From Anthostomella pinea (Eukaryota; Ascomycota; Sordariomycetes; Xylariales; Xylariaceae): a DNA stretch of 64,000 nt. The notes under the pieces are model-generated. The model saw only the letters and a list, made by a program, of their open reading frames with translations. It did not search any database and had not been told where the DNA came from. Below are positions 39,959 through 53,300 of the stretch, in pieces. The stretch lies in the NCBI GenBank assembly GCA_963556695.1, contig CAUWAG010000010.1:5208001-5272000 (forward strand), given 5' to 3'. The first letter of the stretch is position 1, and each line of letters begins with the position of its first letter. The translations under genes were made by a program, and so were the position numbers.

Positions 39959-42900
39959 AAAAAAAAATTTAATCGTCATGATGTAGTTGTAAATCTTTAA
40001 GAGTTTTTGTTTTTTTATTTTAAGCTTAATTATTAAGCCGGCAAGATTTTTTTCTAACAAACCCGGCTATTAAAAAAATTTGACTTTGACTAAGAAGTTT
40101 TTAAAAAAACGAAAAAGAAAAAAGACCAACGTAAGTAAAACGGACGTCGTAAACCCTTTTTATTCTAAAATATCTTAAGAAGAATAAATTATTAAAAGCT
40201 ATTGATTTCATTTATCGTAAACCCTTTTCATAAACTACATTAAAATTATATCAAACCCCTACTTAAAAACAATAACCTTTAATTAATTCAAAAAAATCGA
40301 CAAGTTAGCTATTAATTCTGTTATAAATTTTCATTTTTGAGTTATATGTATATGTATCAAACTATTTTAAAATAAATAGCAACCGCAATTTTATATCCAT
40401 GTTAGTAACTGTTATTTACATTGAATTTAATTTCAAGATAATAATACATGCATTTGATTAAATAAACCTTGAAAATATTTTTTTAATTTGTTTTAGAATA
40501 AAGCTCTATGTATTTGTTTACGATCATTTTAAGCAGTTTATTTAAAATAAAAATTTAATATAATGTTTAAAGTTATTATGTAATCTAAAAACTGCATTAA
40601 ATAACACAAATATTGACTCTTTAAAAAATATATTATAAGAAATATTTTTAACGGTTGTATAGTTTAATGTAAAATACTGTATTGTTACCGTATTCAACAC
40701 CAATTAAATTAAAAAGTAAAAAGATTCATAATTAAGTAATAACGATAATGATTTATAATATAAAGTAAGCGAGTTAATGTCATATCAGTATTAGAAATAA
40801 ATAAACATATTTAATAAAGTTTAGTTCATTGAATTATTAATTTTAGAAGTTCAAATCGTTCATAAGCTTGATTTAATTAAAAAGCTAAAAGATTTAAAAC
40901 TTAGCCTATTTTAGAAATCTTCTTTCAAGGAAATAACGATCTGCTGTAAATATAATATTAAAAACATATAAAAAGAATTTATTAAACTTTCTTCTACGCT
41001 TTCAACGGTATGAATTTTATTTATACGTAAAGTTAATCAAAGCTTACGTTTCAATATAAGCCACCGAAAATCCAACGTTATGATGATGAAAAATCGGTAT
41101 TTTTTAAATTAAGAAACCTTTATTCCGTTTTTATTAAGCTATTTTTTTATTTAAAGATTGATACTTAATAGGGTTTTCATAAGATATAAGTTATAAAGAG
41201 ATAAAATTATTATTCTGTTTGATGCGAAATATTATGATATATTATAACACTTTTCCTGAATAGGTTAAAACATTTTATAATCTTCTATTGAAAATACTTT
41301 ATAAAAATCAAAGTTAAGTTACGATATTTATAGTAAAAATTGAATTATAATTATAAAGATATAATTAGTTTATAAACTTATATATCTCCAGATTTAAAAC
41401 AATAAATTATCTTAAGTGATTACACATCATTTTGTATATAGATATCTTGATATTTTGATACAAAATACACATTTGACTTAAAATAAGCTAATAAATAAGG
41501 ACCTTTTTAATATAATATAAGTTTATGACGCTATATGATTTTAGCTTAAATATATTATCATAAACCCGTTATAACGTTAAAGCCAAGATATATAAATAAT
41601 TTAAGAGATATAAAATTATTAACAAATTATGGTTTTATTCAGGCTAGTTATTCTTTATTTTATTGACTTAAGTGACGTTGGTTTTAATATATATATATAT
41701 ATATTATTATTATTGGAGACCACATTTTCGATAAAGTTAATTTGTTATATGCATTAAAGAATATTTTAATTCATAAGGTATTATCAACAGACCAGAAAAG
41801 TCCAAATACATTTAATATTATTATAACATTAATAATAAATTAATAGATTTTTTATAAATATCAATTAGTAACCTTCGGAAAAGTATAGTTTTTAAGGAAA
41901 ATTACTTATAAAACTACGGCATATTTAATATTATTTATAAAAAAGAATATAAGAGTTAATCCTCAATTGCTTAGTGATATTAATAGTTCAACTTTTATAA
42001 TTACTTAGTTTCATATGTATATAACTATAAATATAAGTTTGTAAAGAATTCAGGAAATAGGATTTCTACATTATCAAATGTTTTCATCATTTTTTAAAAT
42101 ATGTGATGAGACGTGCTTATTAATATGAAATTAACTTGAAATTAATATTTAAAGAAAAGAAAGAAGTATAGGAATATATTGATAATTATCAATAAATTAT
42201 TCGAATCCTTGTTTTTAATACTTTGTTACATTATTATAATAATTGAAAATGCTATTTAAATATGTTATGAAAGGTTTTATTATCTATTTATTTGATGAGA
42301 ATTTTTCAAAAGCAGGGGCAATGTGACGATTATCTGATGTAGTTCTCCCGGCCGGTCATTTATTACTTTGAAATAGCTGTAATAGTATTATAGATAGGAA
42401 CTTTTAACCCTTAATATTATATTTATTTTTCACATTTCACTTTTCACTCTTAATTTAAAAATTTCGATTAAAAATTCATGAAGATTAAAATAAGAAACTC
42501 TTTATTTGAAACCTTAACGTTAATAAATAATAAATAATCAAACAAAAATCTCAATAATAAATAGGTTTATTGAAAGAACATAGAGAGCATTTTTAAACAG
42601 ATTCTCGAAAACCATTGACTATTTATAAAGCATTGTTTTAATGTATGAAGTTCTTCTATAAGTAGCAACTATTAATTTATTGACAATGTAAATCATTCAT
42701 AATTAAAATCATCCTAAAACTTTTAATTTGAATTAAATCCAGTAAAGACCGTATTAGCTGTTGATTTAATCATAAGCCTTTTCCGGGCAGTTTCATTAAA
42801 TGCTAAAGATGAAACGATTTTAATATATCAACGAAACCCGTTTATAGGAGTTTGTCTTTTCTTTTTTGTCAACCTTTTTTAGGGAATTTTTAAAGTCTTA

Positions 42901-43555
42901 GACTTTTTTAAATATAATTGATTACTTACATCACGTAAAGAAAGATTTTTTATTATGATTGTTAGGACGATATTAGACTGATTAAAGATAATTAAAATAG
43001 CTAATTCATAAAAGGTTACTTTCTTTTTCAACAAAGTTATAAGTTATTAACTTTACTTATTCAATGCGAATTTTAATACGTTAATTGAAAGAGATAAATA
43101 TTCTGTCATAATAAGTTTATTTTAAATATCAATTTAAAATGTAATAAAATAGTATTACTCTTTCAATTTTTAAAACTTGTTATAAGGCGATAATTTCTTA
43201 CATTTGATCAGTTATAATTATTTTAATAATAATTTTTATTTTAAGACCGATATTAAACCCGATTAGTTGATAATCGCTTTTGTACACTGAAAGACTTTAT
43301 TATACTTGTTTAAAAAGGAAACGAAGTTATTATTTAATAATAAAACTGCATTGATAATGAATGAAAAAGTATTAAAAGTAAGGACGCTACTTCTAATATT
43401 AAAATTTAAATTTTATGGGTAAAGGTCTTATATATGTATATATAATATTATAGCTAGTGTTATTAAAGAAATTACGAATTTTGAACTTTTTTAAAAGGCT
43501 ATTAACAACCGAATATATATCATTAATTGTTTTTATAATTGTTATTAACAACATA
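39959..43555. other. 3.6-kb AT-rich desert
   Basis: No genes. (TA)n at about 41685-41705. A small GC-richer scrap at about 42310-42360 (containing CTCCCGGCCGGTCA) may be a degraded LTR or element end; it has no partner here. The ORF at 43399-43581 (-) is not supported. Confidence 0.55.
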
Positions 43556-43557
43556 TA

Positions 43558-44714
43558 ACGTGGATGACAAGCGAGCGGCAATTACAAGCGAACGGCAACA
43601 TTTCACCAGCCACCTAACCTTTCAATCAAGGCTCCTAATTGATCAACTAACAATAATGGCATTGTCCTATAGCAAATCAGACTTACAGCTTGCTGTCCAA
43701 GCTAAGCGACGCGGCCCTCATATTACCATTGGCAAGCTTTCTAAGACTTTTCATGTCCCATATAATACCTTGAAGGCTAGAATTGCCGGCCGACCATCAC
43801 GACGCGATAGCATGCCTAATACTTTGAAACTTACGGTTTCCGAAGAGAATGCCATTCTTTCCCTTTATTCTTGACCTGGATGCGCGAGCATTTCCAGCCT
43901 GGCACAGTTATATTGAAGATATGGCGAATCAATTGTTGGCAGCGCGTGGGGATGGACGCGTTGGAAAGAATTGGACGCGGAACTTCATTAAACGCACACC
44001 AGGCCTCTGGACGCGTTTTCATCGGAGGATGGACTACCAGAGGGTCTTGAACGAAGATCCAGACGCGTATCTCGCGTGGTTTCGGGCAGTCGCAAAACAT
44101 GGTATCCAAGATACATACACCGTCGCCAGACCCCAATCTGCCACCCACTACTTGGACTTCAAAGACGCCTACCACCATCAACGAAGCGGTAAACCAGTCG
44201 ATTTATATCCGAAATCGAGTCAGAAACCACCAGGGAAGCTCACCTATATCAATAGTTAATGCATTGAGCTCGCTTTTAAAGGCTACATACGGTCTTATGT
44301 ATAAGGTCGCTTTGGTTGATTCCCAGGTCCGCGAGCTAGAGGAGGCCAATCACCTACTAAATAAACGCCGGAGGACAAAAAACAAACGTCTAGTGAAAAG
44401 AGGAGTACTTTCTGTTGAAGATGCAGTAGGTCTCCAGGCTGTAAAGGATGGTGATGAGTTGGCAAGACAAGAAATGGGTGAAGGTAGTCGTCGTTCGAGG
44501 AGGGCGGCAGCGCGTGAGTGACGTTGTGGCGTTTGCGGCAACACTGGCCATAATGCGCGAACTTGTACAATAGAGATAGAAACGTCAGAAGAAGAAGAAT
44601 CCGATTGATTAGATTGAATTAAATGCGTTGTGGTCGAGTTATTTGACATGTTGGTTGGAAGGTTAGTGAAAAGTTGCCGTTCGCTTGTAATTGCCGCTCG
44701 CTTGTTATCCACGT
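43558..44714 (+). mobile_element. Fot/pogo deletion derivative, copy C (non-autonomous)
   Basis: 1157 bp, flanked by TA (43556-43557, 44715-44716), in the opposite orientation to copy B and about 99% identical by hand count. It shares the same ~700-bp deletion (junction near 44119), the same one-base insertion and the same C-terminal TGA, so B and C descend from one already defective element. TIRs are as in copy B, with two tandem 17-bp ACAAGCGARCGGCAAYT units at each end. No RIP is visible. Confidence 0.92.
43656..44608 (+). pseudogene. Truncated Fot/pogo transposase, copy C
   Basis: Same layout as copy B: ATG at 43656, psq-type HTH, frameshift at the C-run near 43861, Tc5/CENP-B-type HTH (TRNFIKRTPGLWTRF), deletion of the DDE core after KHGIQDT, a C-terminal basic/acidic stretch, TGA at 44519-44521, then in-frame knuckle residues CGVCGNTGHNARTC and a final stop at 44606-44608. 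Differences from B include YLAW for YRAW and KPVD for KPVG. A 953-bp remnant cannot encode an active transposase. Confidence 0.88.
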
Positions 44715-44716
44715 TA

Positions 44717-47700
44717 AGGTATGAATAACCTTTAAAGTCGAAGCGAAGGTAAAAAGAATAGCCAAAAAAAATGTTCAACGTTATTTACAAACTTACATTA
44801 AAAAACCCTAACCTTATTGTCGTTTAAATATGTACGTTTTTATAAAGTAACGTATATTTTAATTAAGTTATTAAAGTTTATTAATCTTATTTTACATAAT
44901 AGTAAAACCTCTTTATAAACAATTAAAACTTACGCAATTAAGGCTTTAAGTGCTATAAATGTTATAAAGTAAAACATCTTATTTTCGATTATTTTAATAT
45001 TCCAGTAAGATTAACGTTTAAATAATAACATTTCAATTTTAAAACGCTTTTAAGCGTCTTTACTTCTTTACATCTTATTATTAACGGCGTTCAAGCTAGT
45101 TATTTAAAGAGAACAACATTACTTCGGATATAAAAGAATAAAATATACGTAAGTTGATTGTAATATTTAGAAAAAGGCGTAGTTATTATCACGAGAGTAA
45201 ATAAATTTCAGTTGTAATGTATACGGCTTATTGAAGTAAATAGATAATAATAACTCCCACGGTATAAAATAATAACTAGAGATTAAGTAACTTGTGAATT
45301 GTTAGAGACGTTTAAAAAAAAACATAAGTAAAAAGGAAGGGATAGAATGAAAACTGACTTACTAACATACTTAAGTAAAATTTAACGCCTTTAATAATGT
45401 TTACGGACCTAAATATAGCTGGTTTTACCAGTTGAACGTTAAGAGAGTAAATATTAGAAGTATAAAAGATAGTAGAAGTAAAGAAATTAATGACAAAGGC
45501 TTAAAATAAAACCTTGACAATTAAGTTATTGTTTTTAAAGCTATGTTACTTGATATAAGAGATGATTGCATTTTTTAAAAAGCGAAATTATTATGTGTAA
45601 AAAGCTTAACTGCTTAAAAGGTTAAAGGTTTAAATTGACTTTTAATATCCTTAAATATTATTAAAATATGTCAAAAAAGGCCGTATCAAATCTTTTAATG
45701 TAGTAAATCATATTTAAATTATTTGGAGCTTTATCAAGTATTTATAAAGTAGTTGAAATTCTGTTATGAGCTTTTGACACATAAGTAGCTTTTTCTAGGA
45801 TGTAGTAAAAAAAACTAAAATATGTTATGTAGAGAAAGAAACCACCGAGAAAATTATTTCTAAAAAGAATATAATGAAAGAAGGCACTTTTTAAATCTAC
45901 GACGTTGTAAAACTTAATTGCTTTTATTTTTACAAATATAAGGGTAAGAGTTACATGGTCTTTCTTATCCCGTTAAAGTATTTAAAAATAAATTATATGC
46001 TATATATATATATATATATATATAAACTACTAAAGTTTATTACATTGAAAATATAGTTTCAAGAAATTAAGCTGTTAAATTAATTGAACGTTAAGGTACA
46101 AACACTACTTTTTTAAGTTATTAATATTATAAACGGTAGGACGAACCTATTTTCTTCTCAGTTTTTGTCGTTAACGTTGAAGGATTTAAAGATTTTATTA
46201 GTTAATTATCGCTCTTAAAAGAAGCAGTAAAAATATTTAGTTTTCTTTCAAATTAACTTAGTTTTAAGACGTTACAGCCGTTTTCGACGTATAGTAAGGC
46301 ATTATGATAATGAGTGATTTAGGTTTCAAAGAGAAGTGTATAATTGTTAAAGGCTTTTACTTAAAAACAAGCTTTGGATATAAACTTCTCTTTACCATTT
46401 TAGGCTTGAAAAGACGCTAAAAAAAGCTAGCGAAAATCGTTTAGTTCAAGGACTTTAACAACCCTAATAATAATAATTTCAACGTAACCAAAAACTAAAT
46501 CTATTTAATTATTACCTATTAAGTAAAAATAACTTACTAAATTACTATCTTAAAGCCAGATATATTTATTTCGATTAAGCTAAGTCATTGAATAGGCTAG
46601 TAATAGGGGTTTAAAAGCTATACTATTCCTATCTACGGCATATATATAGAAAAAACAGGTTAGAATATTTACTGAGTTTTTGTATTAAAAGAATTATTAA
46701 TTTTAATGTCATATATTACCATTCATAGTTATATGATTTATAATAAAGCGTTAAATTATTAGAAGGGTATTTTTATGTGATTAACGGTGTATATATCTTG
46801 AAAAGGTATAACACGTTTTTAAAGACGATTACGATGCAATAATAGGTCGAAGTACCTATATATACTACTATATATGAAAATAATGATTGGTAAATGACAC
46901 ATATAAATACGATAAGGTTATAAGTATATCTATTAAAAGACCTACAATTCGTTATCATCATTCGCCCGTTTAAAGAAAGGCATAAGGTCCGTTTTCGGAG
47001 ATTTATTAGCCGTTATTATAAATTATTAGCCATCGGGCTTAAAATTTAAATTCATCGAGCGAATACAAAGTACGTCATTTAAAATATTCCTTTCGCTTAC
47101 GGTTTTATACTATTTTTATTTTTTACGTTTTTTGGAAAAGACCCTTCTTAGGAAAATAATCGTAAAGTTATTATTTATAAAATCGGCTTTTGTTATTATC
47201 ATTTACGATAATTATAATAGCTTTTTGTTTAGCTAGTTATATTTCTTGGTTTTAAGCCTATTGTTTTGCTATATTTTCAACAGCTTCCATCTAAAAACCG
47301 GGTTTATTAAAGTATTATTAAGCGTAAAATAAAAGTGTCGGTTATGAAAGATTTAGCTTTTTCAAAGACTCAGTAAATTATTAAATTCGTTAACAACTTC
47401 ACGGTTTATAAAGCCTATCTAACTTTCGTGTAAGCCGCTTTGAATCTTAACGTATATTAATTTACGTATCATGATTCAATATATTTCTTTCGCGATATAG
47501 ATATCAAGGATTAATGACTATTATATTTGAATATTTTATAAAAATCGCACTTTTTTGTTATAAGAGTAAGGAGTTACATGTTAGCAAAATGGTTAAGAAT
47601 ACGAAACGCGAGCAAGTTAATGCTATTTTCTTTAATAGTTAAAGATCTAGTTGATATTAAAAGAATAAAACCTTAATTTTTTCAAAAATGTCCCGCATTT

Positions 47701-49742
47701 AAACGATAAAAGTTCTCGTAACCTTCGTCGCTGCTTTTACTTCATTATATAACGCCGTAGTATTCGCTCGTGCGACTATAGTAAGCCTCGTTAAAAAGAT
47801 CAGAAATATCTTTAAGAAAATATTACTTAAAAGTGCTTGAGATTTCGTTTTTAAATTTTCGCTTAGCGCTTGTTCAAAACTATCAAATAACAAGCGTTTT
47901 AATACTTTTATTATAACAGTGTAAGAAAGATTGACGTAAGTTACTTTAATAACGGCTTAAAACGCTTATATTTAAAGCAATTCCACATAATAAAAGTCTG
48001 TATTAAGTAAAAAAACATTTGACTTCGAACGTAAAAGGTTATTAAGATAGGCGGTATAAAGAAAAGGTATTTCGGTAATACTGGTTTGTTAACGTATTAA
48101 AGTATGTAATCCGTAGCTGTAAAGCCTATTTAACAAAATCAGGCGTTTAAGCTCGAATTATAAAAGGTAAGAAAATATAGAGGCCGCGTCGTTATCACAA
48201 GCTTATACGAAGATCCGTTAAGTCTAGTTGTCGGTAATATCGTCGGATAATTAAAATTAATCGTAAAACAAAGTGTTTTAAGCATTCAAAAGAAACGCCT
48301 CGGATATTAAATAATATTCTTATATAATAATAATAAATCGGTTAAAAAAAGTTTGTCTTTCTTAATACAAGTTTTCTTGTTTTTATATAAAGATATAATT
48401 CTTTCGTACTTAACTTTCCAAATCAAAAATAAAGAAACCCGATATAAAGCTTTAAACAAGTCGAGGATTTAAAAACTACTTTAATTAAAGCATTGAAGGA
48501 TAATAAAATAAAATACCTTCTTGCGTTAAAGCTTTACCTTCTACGATATTACGACGGCGTTATTTGAAATATAAATCGAATATAACTAAGGCTTATAACT
48601 ACGAATGCGAAATATGAGTACAAGGTTATATTTGAATAAAGAATATTATAGTTTTTATAAAACAGAAAGGAAAATTAAAAGGATTATAAGGGCATAGTTT
48701 TATAAGCGAGGTTTTATTAACAGGGTTTTCAAATTTTCTTATAAGTAATGCCGTTAGTTTTAACTATTAGGATAGTTACAAAACGTGGAATAGTTGTATG
48801 TTAAAAAACTAAAGTTGTAAGTAATAAAAGTATGATTTATAATTTTTAAAGAATTTAATCGTATATATACAAGTAAACTAGGGCTTTATTATCTCAACGT
48901 AAGCTTATTAATTAACGTATTAGTTACAAGTAATTGCTAGAAATTCGCCGGTATTTCCGTGTGCTTTTTAAATAAGGTATATTTTTTATATGTAAGCTTA
49001 AGAGATTCGAAAAGCGGTGGTTTTCGGTTTTTTTTCTTCGTAAAATGATTTTGCGGAGTTTAATTCTTTTTAAAGTTTAATTTACGTAGCTGGTTACGTC
49101 GGTCGTATCGCTATCTTTTTTTTAAACGGCTTAAGCTTTATTTCGTAAAGTTAATTAATTAGGCGTTATTTAATGCGCTTTTTATAATAAACTGCCATCA
49201 AATAGTTTTAATTGTGTTTCTAAGCGGCTTTATACAAATTATAATGTACCCAAAGGTATATTTATAAGCGTTGTATTATATATTTTAATATATAGTTCAA
49301 AACTATTATCAAATTTTTAATCGATTATAACTAAGGCTATAGCGGCGCCGTTCACCAGGTTTTAATAGGGGTCCTATTTATCGTACGTAGCGGTTTATTT
49401 CCTTTATCTAATTGAATATTATACGGTTTTATGCAAAACGCGGCAATTTAATAATATCCCGATTTTGAAGAATTTATAAACATCGTAAAATAGATTTTTC
49501 TTTTTCTAACAGGTTTAATTATCTTGTTTTACATAAAAAAGTCGCTGCTTTATAAATTTAAGTCTTTTTGACGATTATAAATAGGATAGTTTTGAAAAAG
49601 CGAGAAAAATGATTAAATAGTTGTTTTATATTATATTAAAAGCTAGTCTCTAAGCTTCACGGTTTAAATTTTACTTTTCAAAAATAGTATTGTAAACTTG
49701 AAAAACATTTAATTATTTTACATATTTTCTAGCTTGTATGCT
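44717..49742. other. 5-kb AT-rich desert with probable erased elements
   Basis: No supportable gene. (AT)n at about 46000-46024. 46765-46990 resembles 55265-55445 (relic repeat R2). 47.0-49.6 kb is rich in CpG and TpA and looks like a RIP-erased element, but no domain can be read. The ORFs at 46773-46961 and 47699-47893 (-) are not convincing. Confidence 0.5.
46765..46990 (+). repeat. Relic repeat R2, copy a
   Basis: A block here ('gtgattaacggtgtatat...ttgaaaaggtat...cacg') resembles 55267-55330 ('gtgagtaatggcgcgtat...ttgaaaagggtat...cacg'). The differences are mostly transitions. The element type is unknown and the ends were not found. Confidence 0.4.
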
Positions 49743-50311
49743 CAGGGTGGTACTTGTAGTTTATAGTTAGTCGTCACTTTATAGTTACTAGTTCAACTAT
49801 TATAATTTTGGTCACTTTAGAGACCAACTACTATAGATCCAATGAAGGCCGTAACTAATTATAAACTATAGTAGTAACTATTTCATAAAACATTAATATA
49901 AAATACAGTTTTTCATTTGAAAATAAATTAGAAACGGGCTTATAACCTATATTTAAATGCCTATTTTTAAAGTAGGAAAGAAATTGAAATAAGTGTTAAA
50001 GGTTTTAATTGTAAAACCTTATGAAAACAGTAGGTTTAAAAAATCAATTTTTTCGTAAAAGTCTAATTCAAAACTTGATTGTTACATTGCGGATTTATTT
50101 TTAAAATTTTCTAAATATATTCCACTTAATCTTATAGGCTTAATTTTAAATTTAGAAATTTAGTCTGTATTTTTTGCAGTTATTACACTAATTGATACAT
50201 TTAATATTAATTTAAACGGTAACTAACCATAGTAGTTTTAGTTAAGGCAGTGACTAACTATAAACTATCGAAAACTAATTAGTAACTAATTATTAAATAC
50301 ATACCACCTTG
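49743..50311. mobile_element. MT1 element, copy 5
   Basis: 569 bp with left end CAGGGTGGTACTTGTAGTTT and a right end that reverse-complements to CAAGGTGGTATGTATTTAAT. Internal blocks 'tttagttaaggcagtgacta' and 'aactaattagtaactaatt' recur in other copies. No coding sequence and no clear target duplication. Confidence 0.62.
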
Positions 50312-53300
50312 TATATCCGCGATATGGACGAAATTTAACGTATTAGTCTTTCTCGAACTTTATGTTTTTACGTAATACGTTATAACGTTTTATTATAACG
50401 TGAACCTCTAGGGATCCGGTGATTGAAGTAGCTGTTTAAAAATATGTTCTTATTAAAACTCGGGTTGTTTTTATTAGCGGGCGGGCTATTTAAATAAACG
50501 TTGTTTTTATAAAAATTTCATTAACGCTATAGCTTGGAACTTCAATTATTTAGTTATTTAATACGTTAATAAGTTAAAGAATCAAAGGGCTTTGAATAAT
50601 TACCGGGTAAATATAATATTAATAATAAAGCGTAATTTTAACCGTTAATTTTAACCTTTTATAGAAACCTTTCGTTTAGAATATTATAATTAAATTCTTA
50701 CGGCTTTTTGAAACTTAGCTTAAGAATCTTATATGAACTTAGGGTCTTTATTTAAGATTATAACCTGAAGTATTTCTCAGCCGTGTAGTAATAAGTTTAT
50801 AGTTATAGCTTTTTTTACAATTTTTATTCGTATATAAAAAGTGCTTAGAATAACGTTAATACATTAATTATATCTATATAAGCAGGTTATTAATACATCG
50901 TGGTTGGAAATTTGTCGCAGGTTTAAAGTGTGTTTATTAATAATACTTTAAGTATCCTAGTTACGGTATTAACTGTAATAAAATAAAAAAGCATGAATAA
51001 GCCGAAAATAGGTTTAACCGTATTATATAACTCGTATCTAATATGCCTATAATATTTTCCTATTACTTGTATATTAGATTTTTATATCCGTTTCATATAC
51101 GTGTTGTAAATCACTTGGTAAACTTAAACTTTATAGTGGAAGAAATATCGTCAAAAGTGTTAGCTTTTAAACATTTTAAGTCAGCCTTATTTTATGAGAA
51201 GTATACCAACGCGTTCAGTACCATGTTCGTTTTATATATATGTAAACGATACAAATGTTAAATTAAGAGAAAAAGATAAAGGCGGCTTAAAGCTGGTAAT
51301 CAATTTTAATGACGTTTTAAAGTTTAAATGTCTTATAATTTTAATTAAGGCGATATAGTTGATTAAAACTTATGTAAGAGAATAGTTACAAACCTTTTCT
51401 ACTTCTTTACATTAAGCACGTTATTCTAGGCTTAATTAGTGTATACGATTTTTTTATATGCCTTATATATTAGCTTATAGTTAAGCTTTATAATCGTAGT
51501 CATAATAAAAGATTTTTCGTTTCATATGTAATTATGGCATATGTAAAATATCACGATATTCAAACTGTTTTGAAAAGCGTCGAGTTATAAGAATAACTGC
51601 CGGCTTAGCATAAAGTATATTAACGTTTTCTTGTCAAATAGCGCAACTTTTACGTTTTTATACGTAGTTAACTTAATTTTAATAAGTAAAAGTCTTATAG
51701 CTTTGATAAATGCCTTATAGTTTTATTTATTATTTGCTTTATTAATGATACGGCTTTATATAAGAAGCTTACATTTGAATCTTTTGATAGCTTGATGCGT
51801 TGTACGAAATTTTAAATTGAGTGTCGGAATTAACCGGCTATCCCGAGTTATATATTTAAATAATTAAAGTTTTTCAAGATGTAAAATTTGAAAATAGCTT
51901 TAAACCGTTTACGTTAAATCCTAATAGCTATATAAAAAGATCTTTAATAAAATACTTTTTAACAAAAAGCTTAGCCCGAGTTTATTAAATTTTAACAATA
52001 TAGTATTAGGGTAAATGACATGTTTTTTTCATCGTATTGGAGCTGATTAGCAGATCCGTTACGTATATTACAATAAATGCGGTGAACTGTTTTTCAAAAA
52101 TCCGACGATTTATCGTGAAACGTAAAAAGGAGTTTTTAAACTTTATCAGTATTACGTTAAAAACTTTGAGCTTTTTATAAATAATAACGAAGAATACGTT
52201 TTAAAGGGTTTTATCAATTCAAAACTAATAGTAAAAATATAGTATTAACGTTAAAAATAAACTTTTTACGGTAAAGTTTATTAATTATATCGGCTTATCG
52301 GAGTATGGAATAAAAGTTTGGGATATTAACAAATAAAGTCGCGTGGGTCGATAACTACGTAGCTAACATTTTTTTACTGGTTTTTATATAACGAAGTATA
52401 AAGAAGTAAAAGGCGTAGCTTTAGGTGAAAAGCTGTTTCTTTTAGTTTTATAAAAGGGTTTATCGTTATACTTAATAACGCCGTTTTGAATTTTTATAAC
52501 GGCGGAAATAAAATAGTATATTATCAATAAATCTTTCGTAGTGAAGTAAACCGGAATAAGAATACTGCTTCTTAGAAAAAATCCGGATATTATTTTTCGC
52601 CTTAATATGTATTGCCATTCGGCATTTTTATATGTATAATATAATCAATATTAAGACACTGTCGGTTAAATTTACCCGGATTTGCTTTTTTGAATAAAAA
52701 AAGGGAGAATTTAAGCTAGAAAGGCTTAAATAAGTATATTATTAAAAATTCATGCGCCGAAAGTAAACCCGATACCAACGTTTTTACCCTTTTCTCCCTC
52801 TCAGTAAATAAACCCTGCTCTCGACTTATTTAAATGTTTTAATCAAGATCTTATGAAAGCTTCAAAAGGAAGGCCGGGTAAAATGGTAAAAGCCTTTATA
52901 TTAAAAAATCCTCTTTTAGATTGAATTTTAGAACAAAAAACTTAGGCGTAAAAGTATTTTAAGAATCCGTTATTTTCGTATCTAAGTTTAATAATTACGA
53001 TATTAAGTACTTTTCGTTTTATATTTAATGCGTAGTAGCTTATCGAAAAGTAGTATAAAGTACTGTATTTTTAGTATTAAAGAAGTTAAAGTAGTACTTA
53101 TAGTTTATCTTCGTAATTTAATAGTAATTAAAGCTACAGTTTTTTTTAAGCTTAATAAACGAAGTCTTAAAATCTTTAAAATTGCCGAAAACGTCTATGT
53201 TTACGTGATACTTAGAAGCGTTTATATTCACGTAGTATTTAAAAGCGTTTATGTTTATATAGTTGATTAAACACAGGTCATTATTACTTTGCTATTTAAA

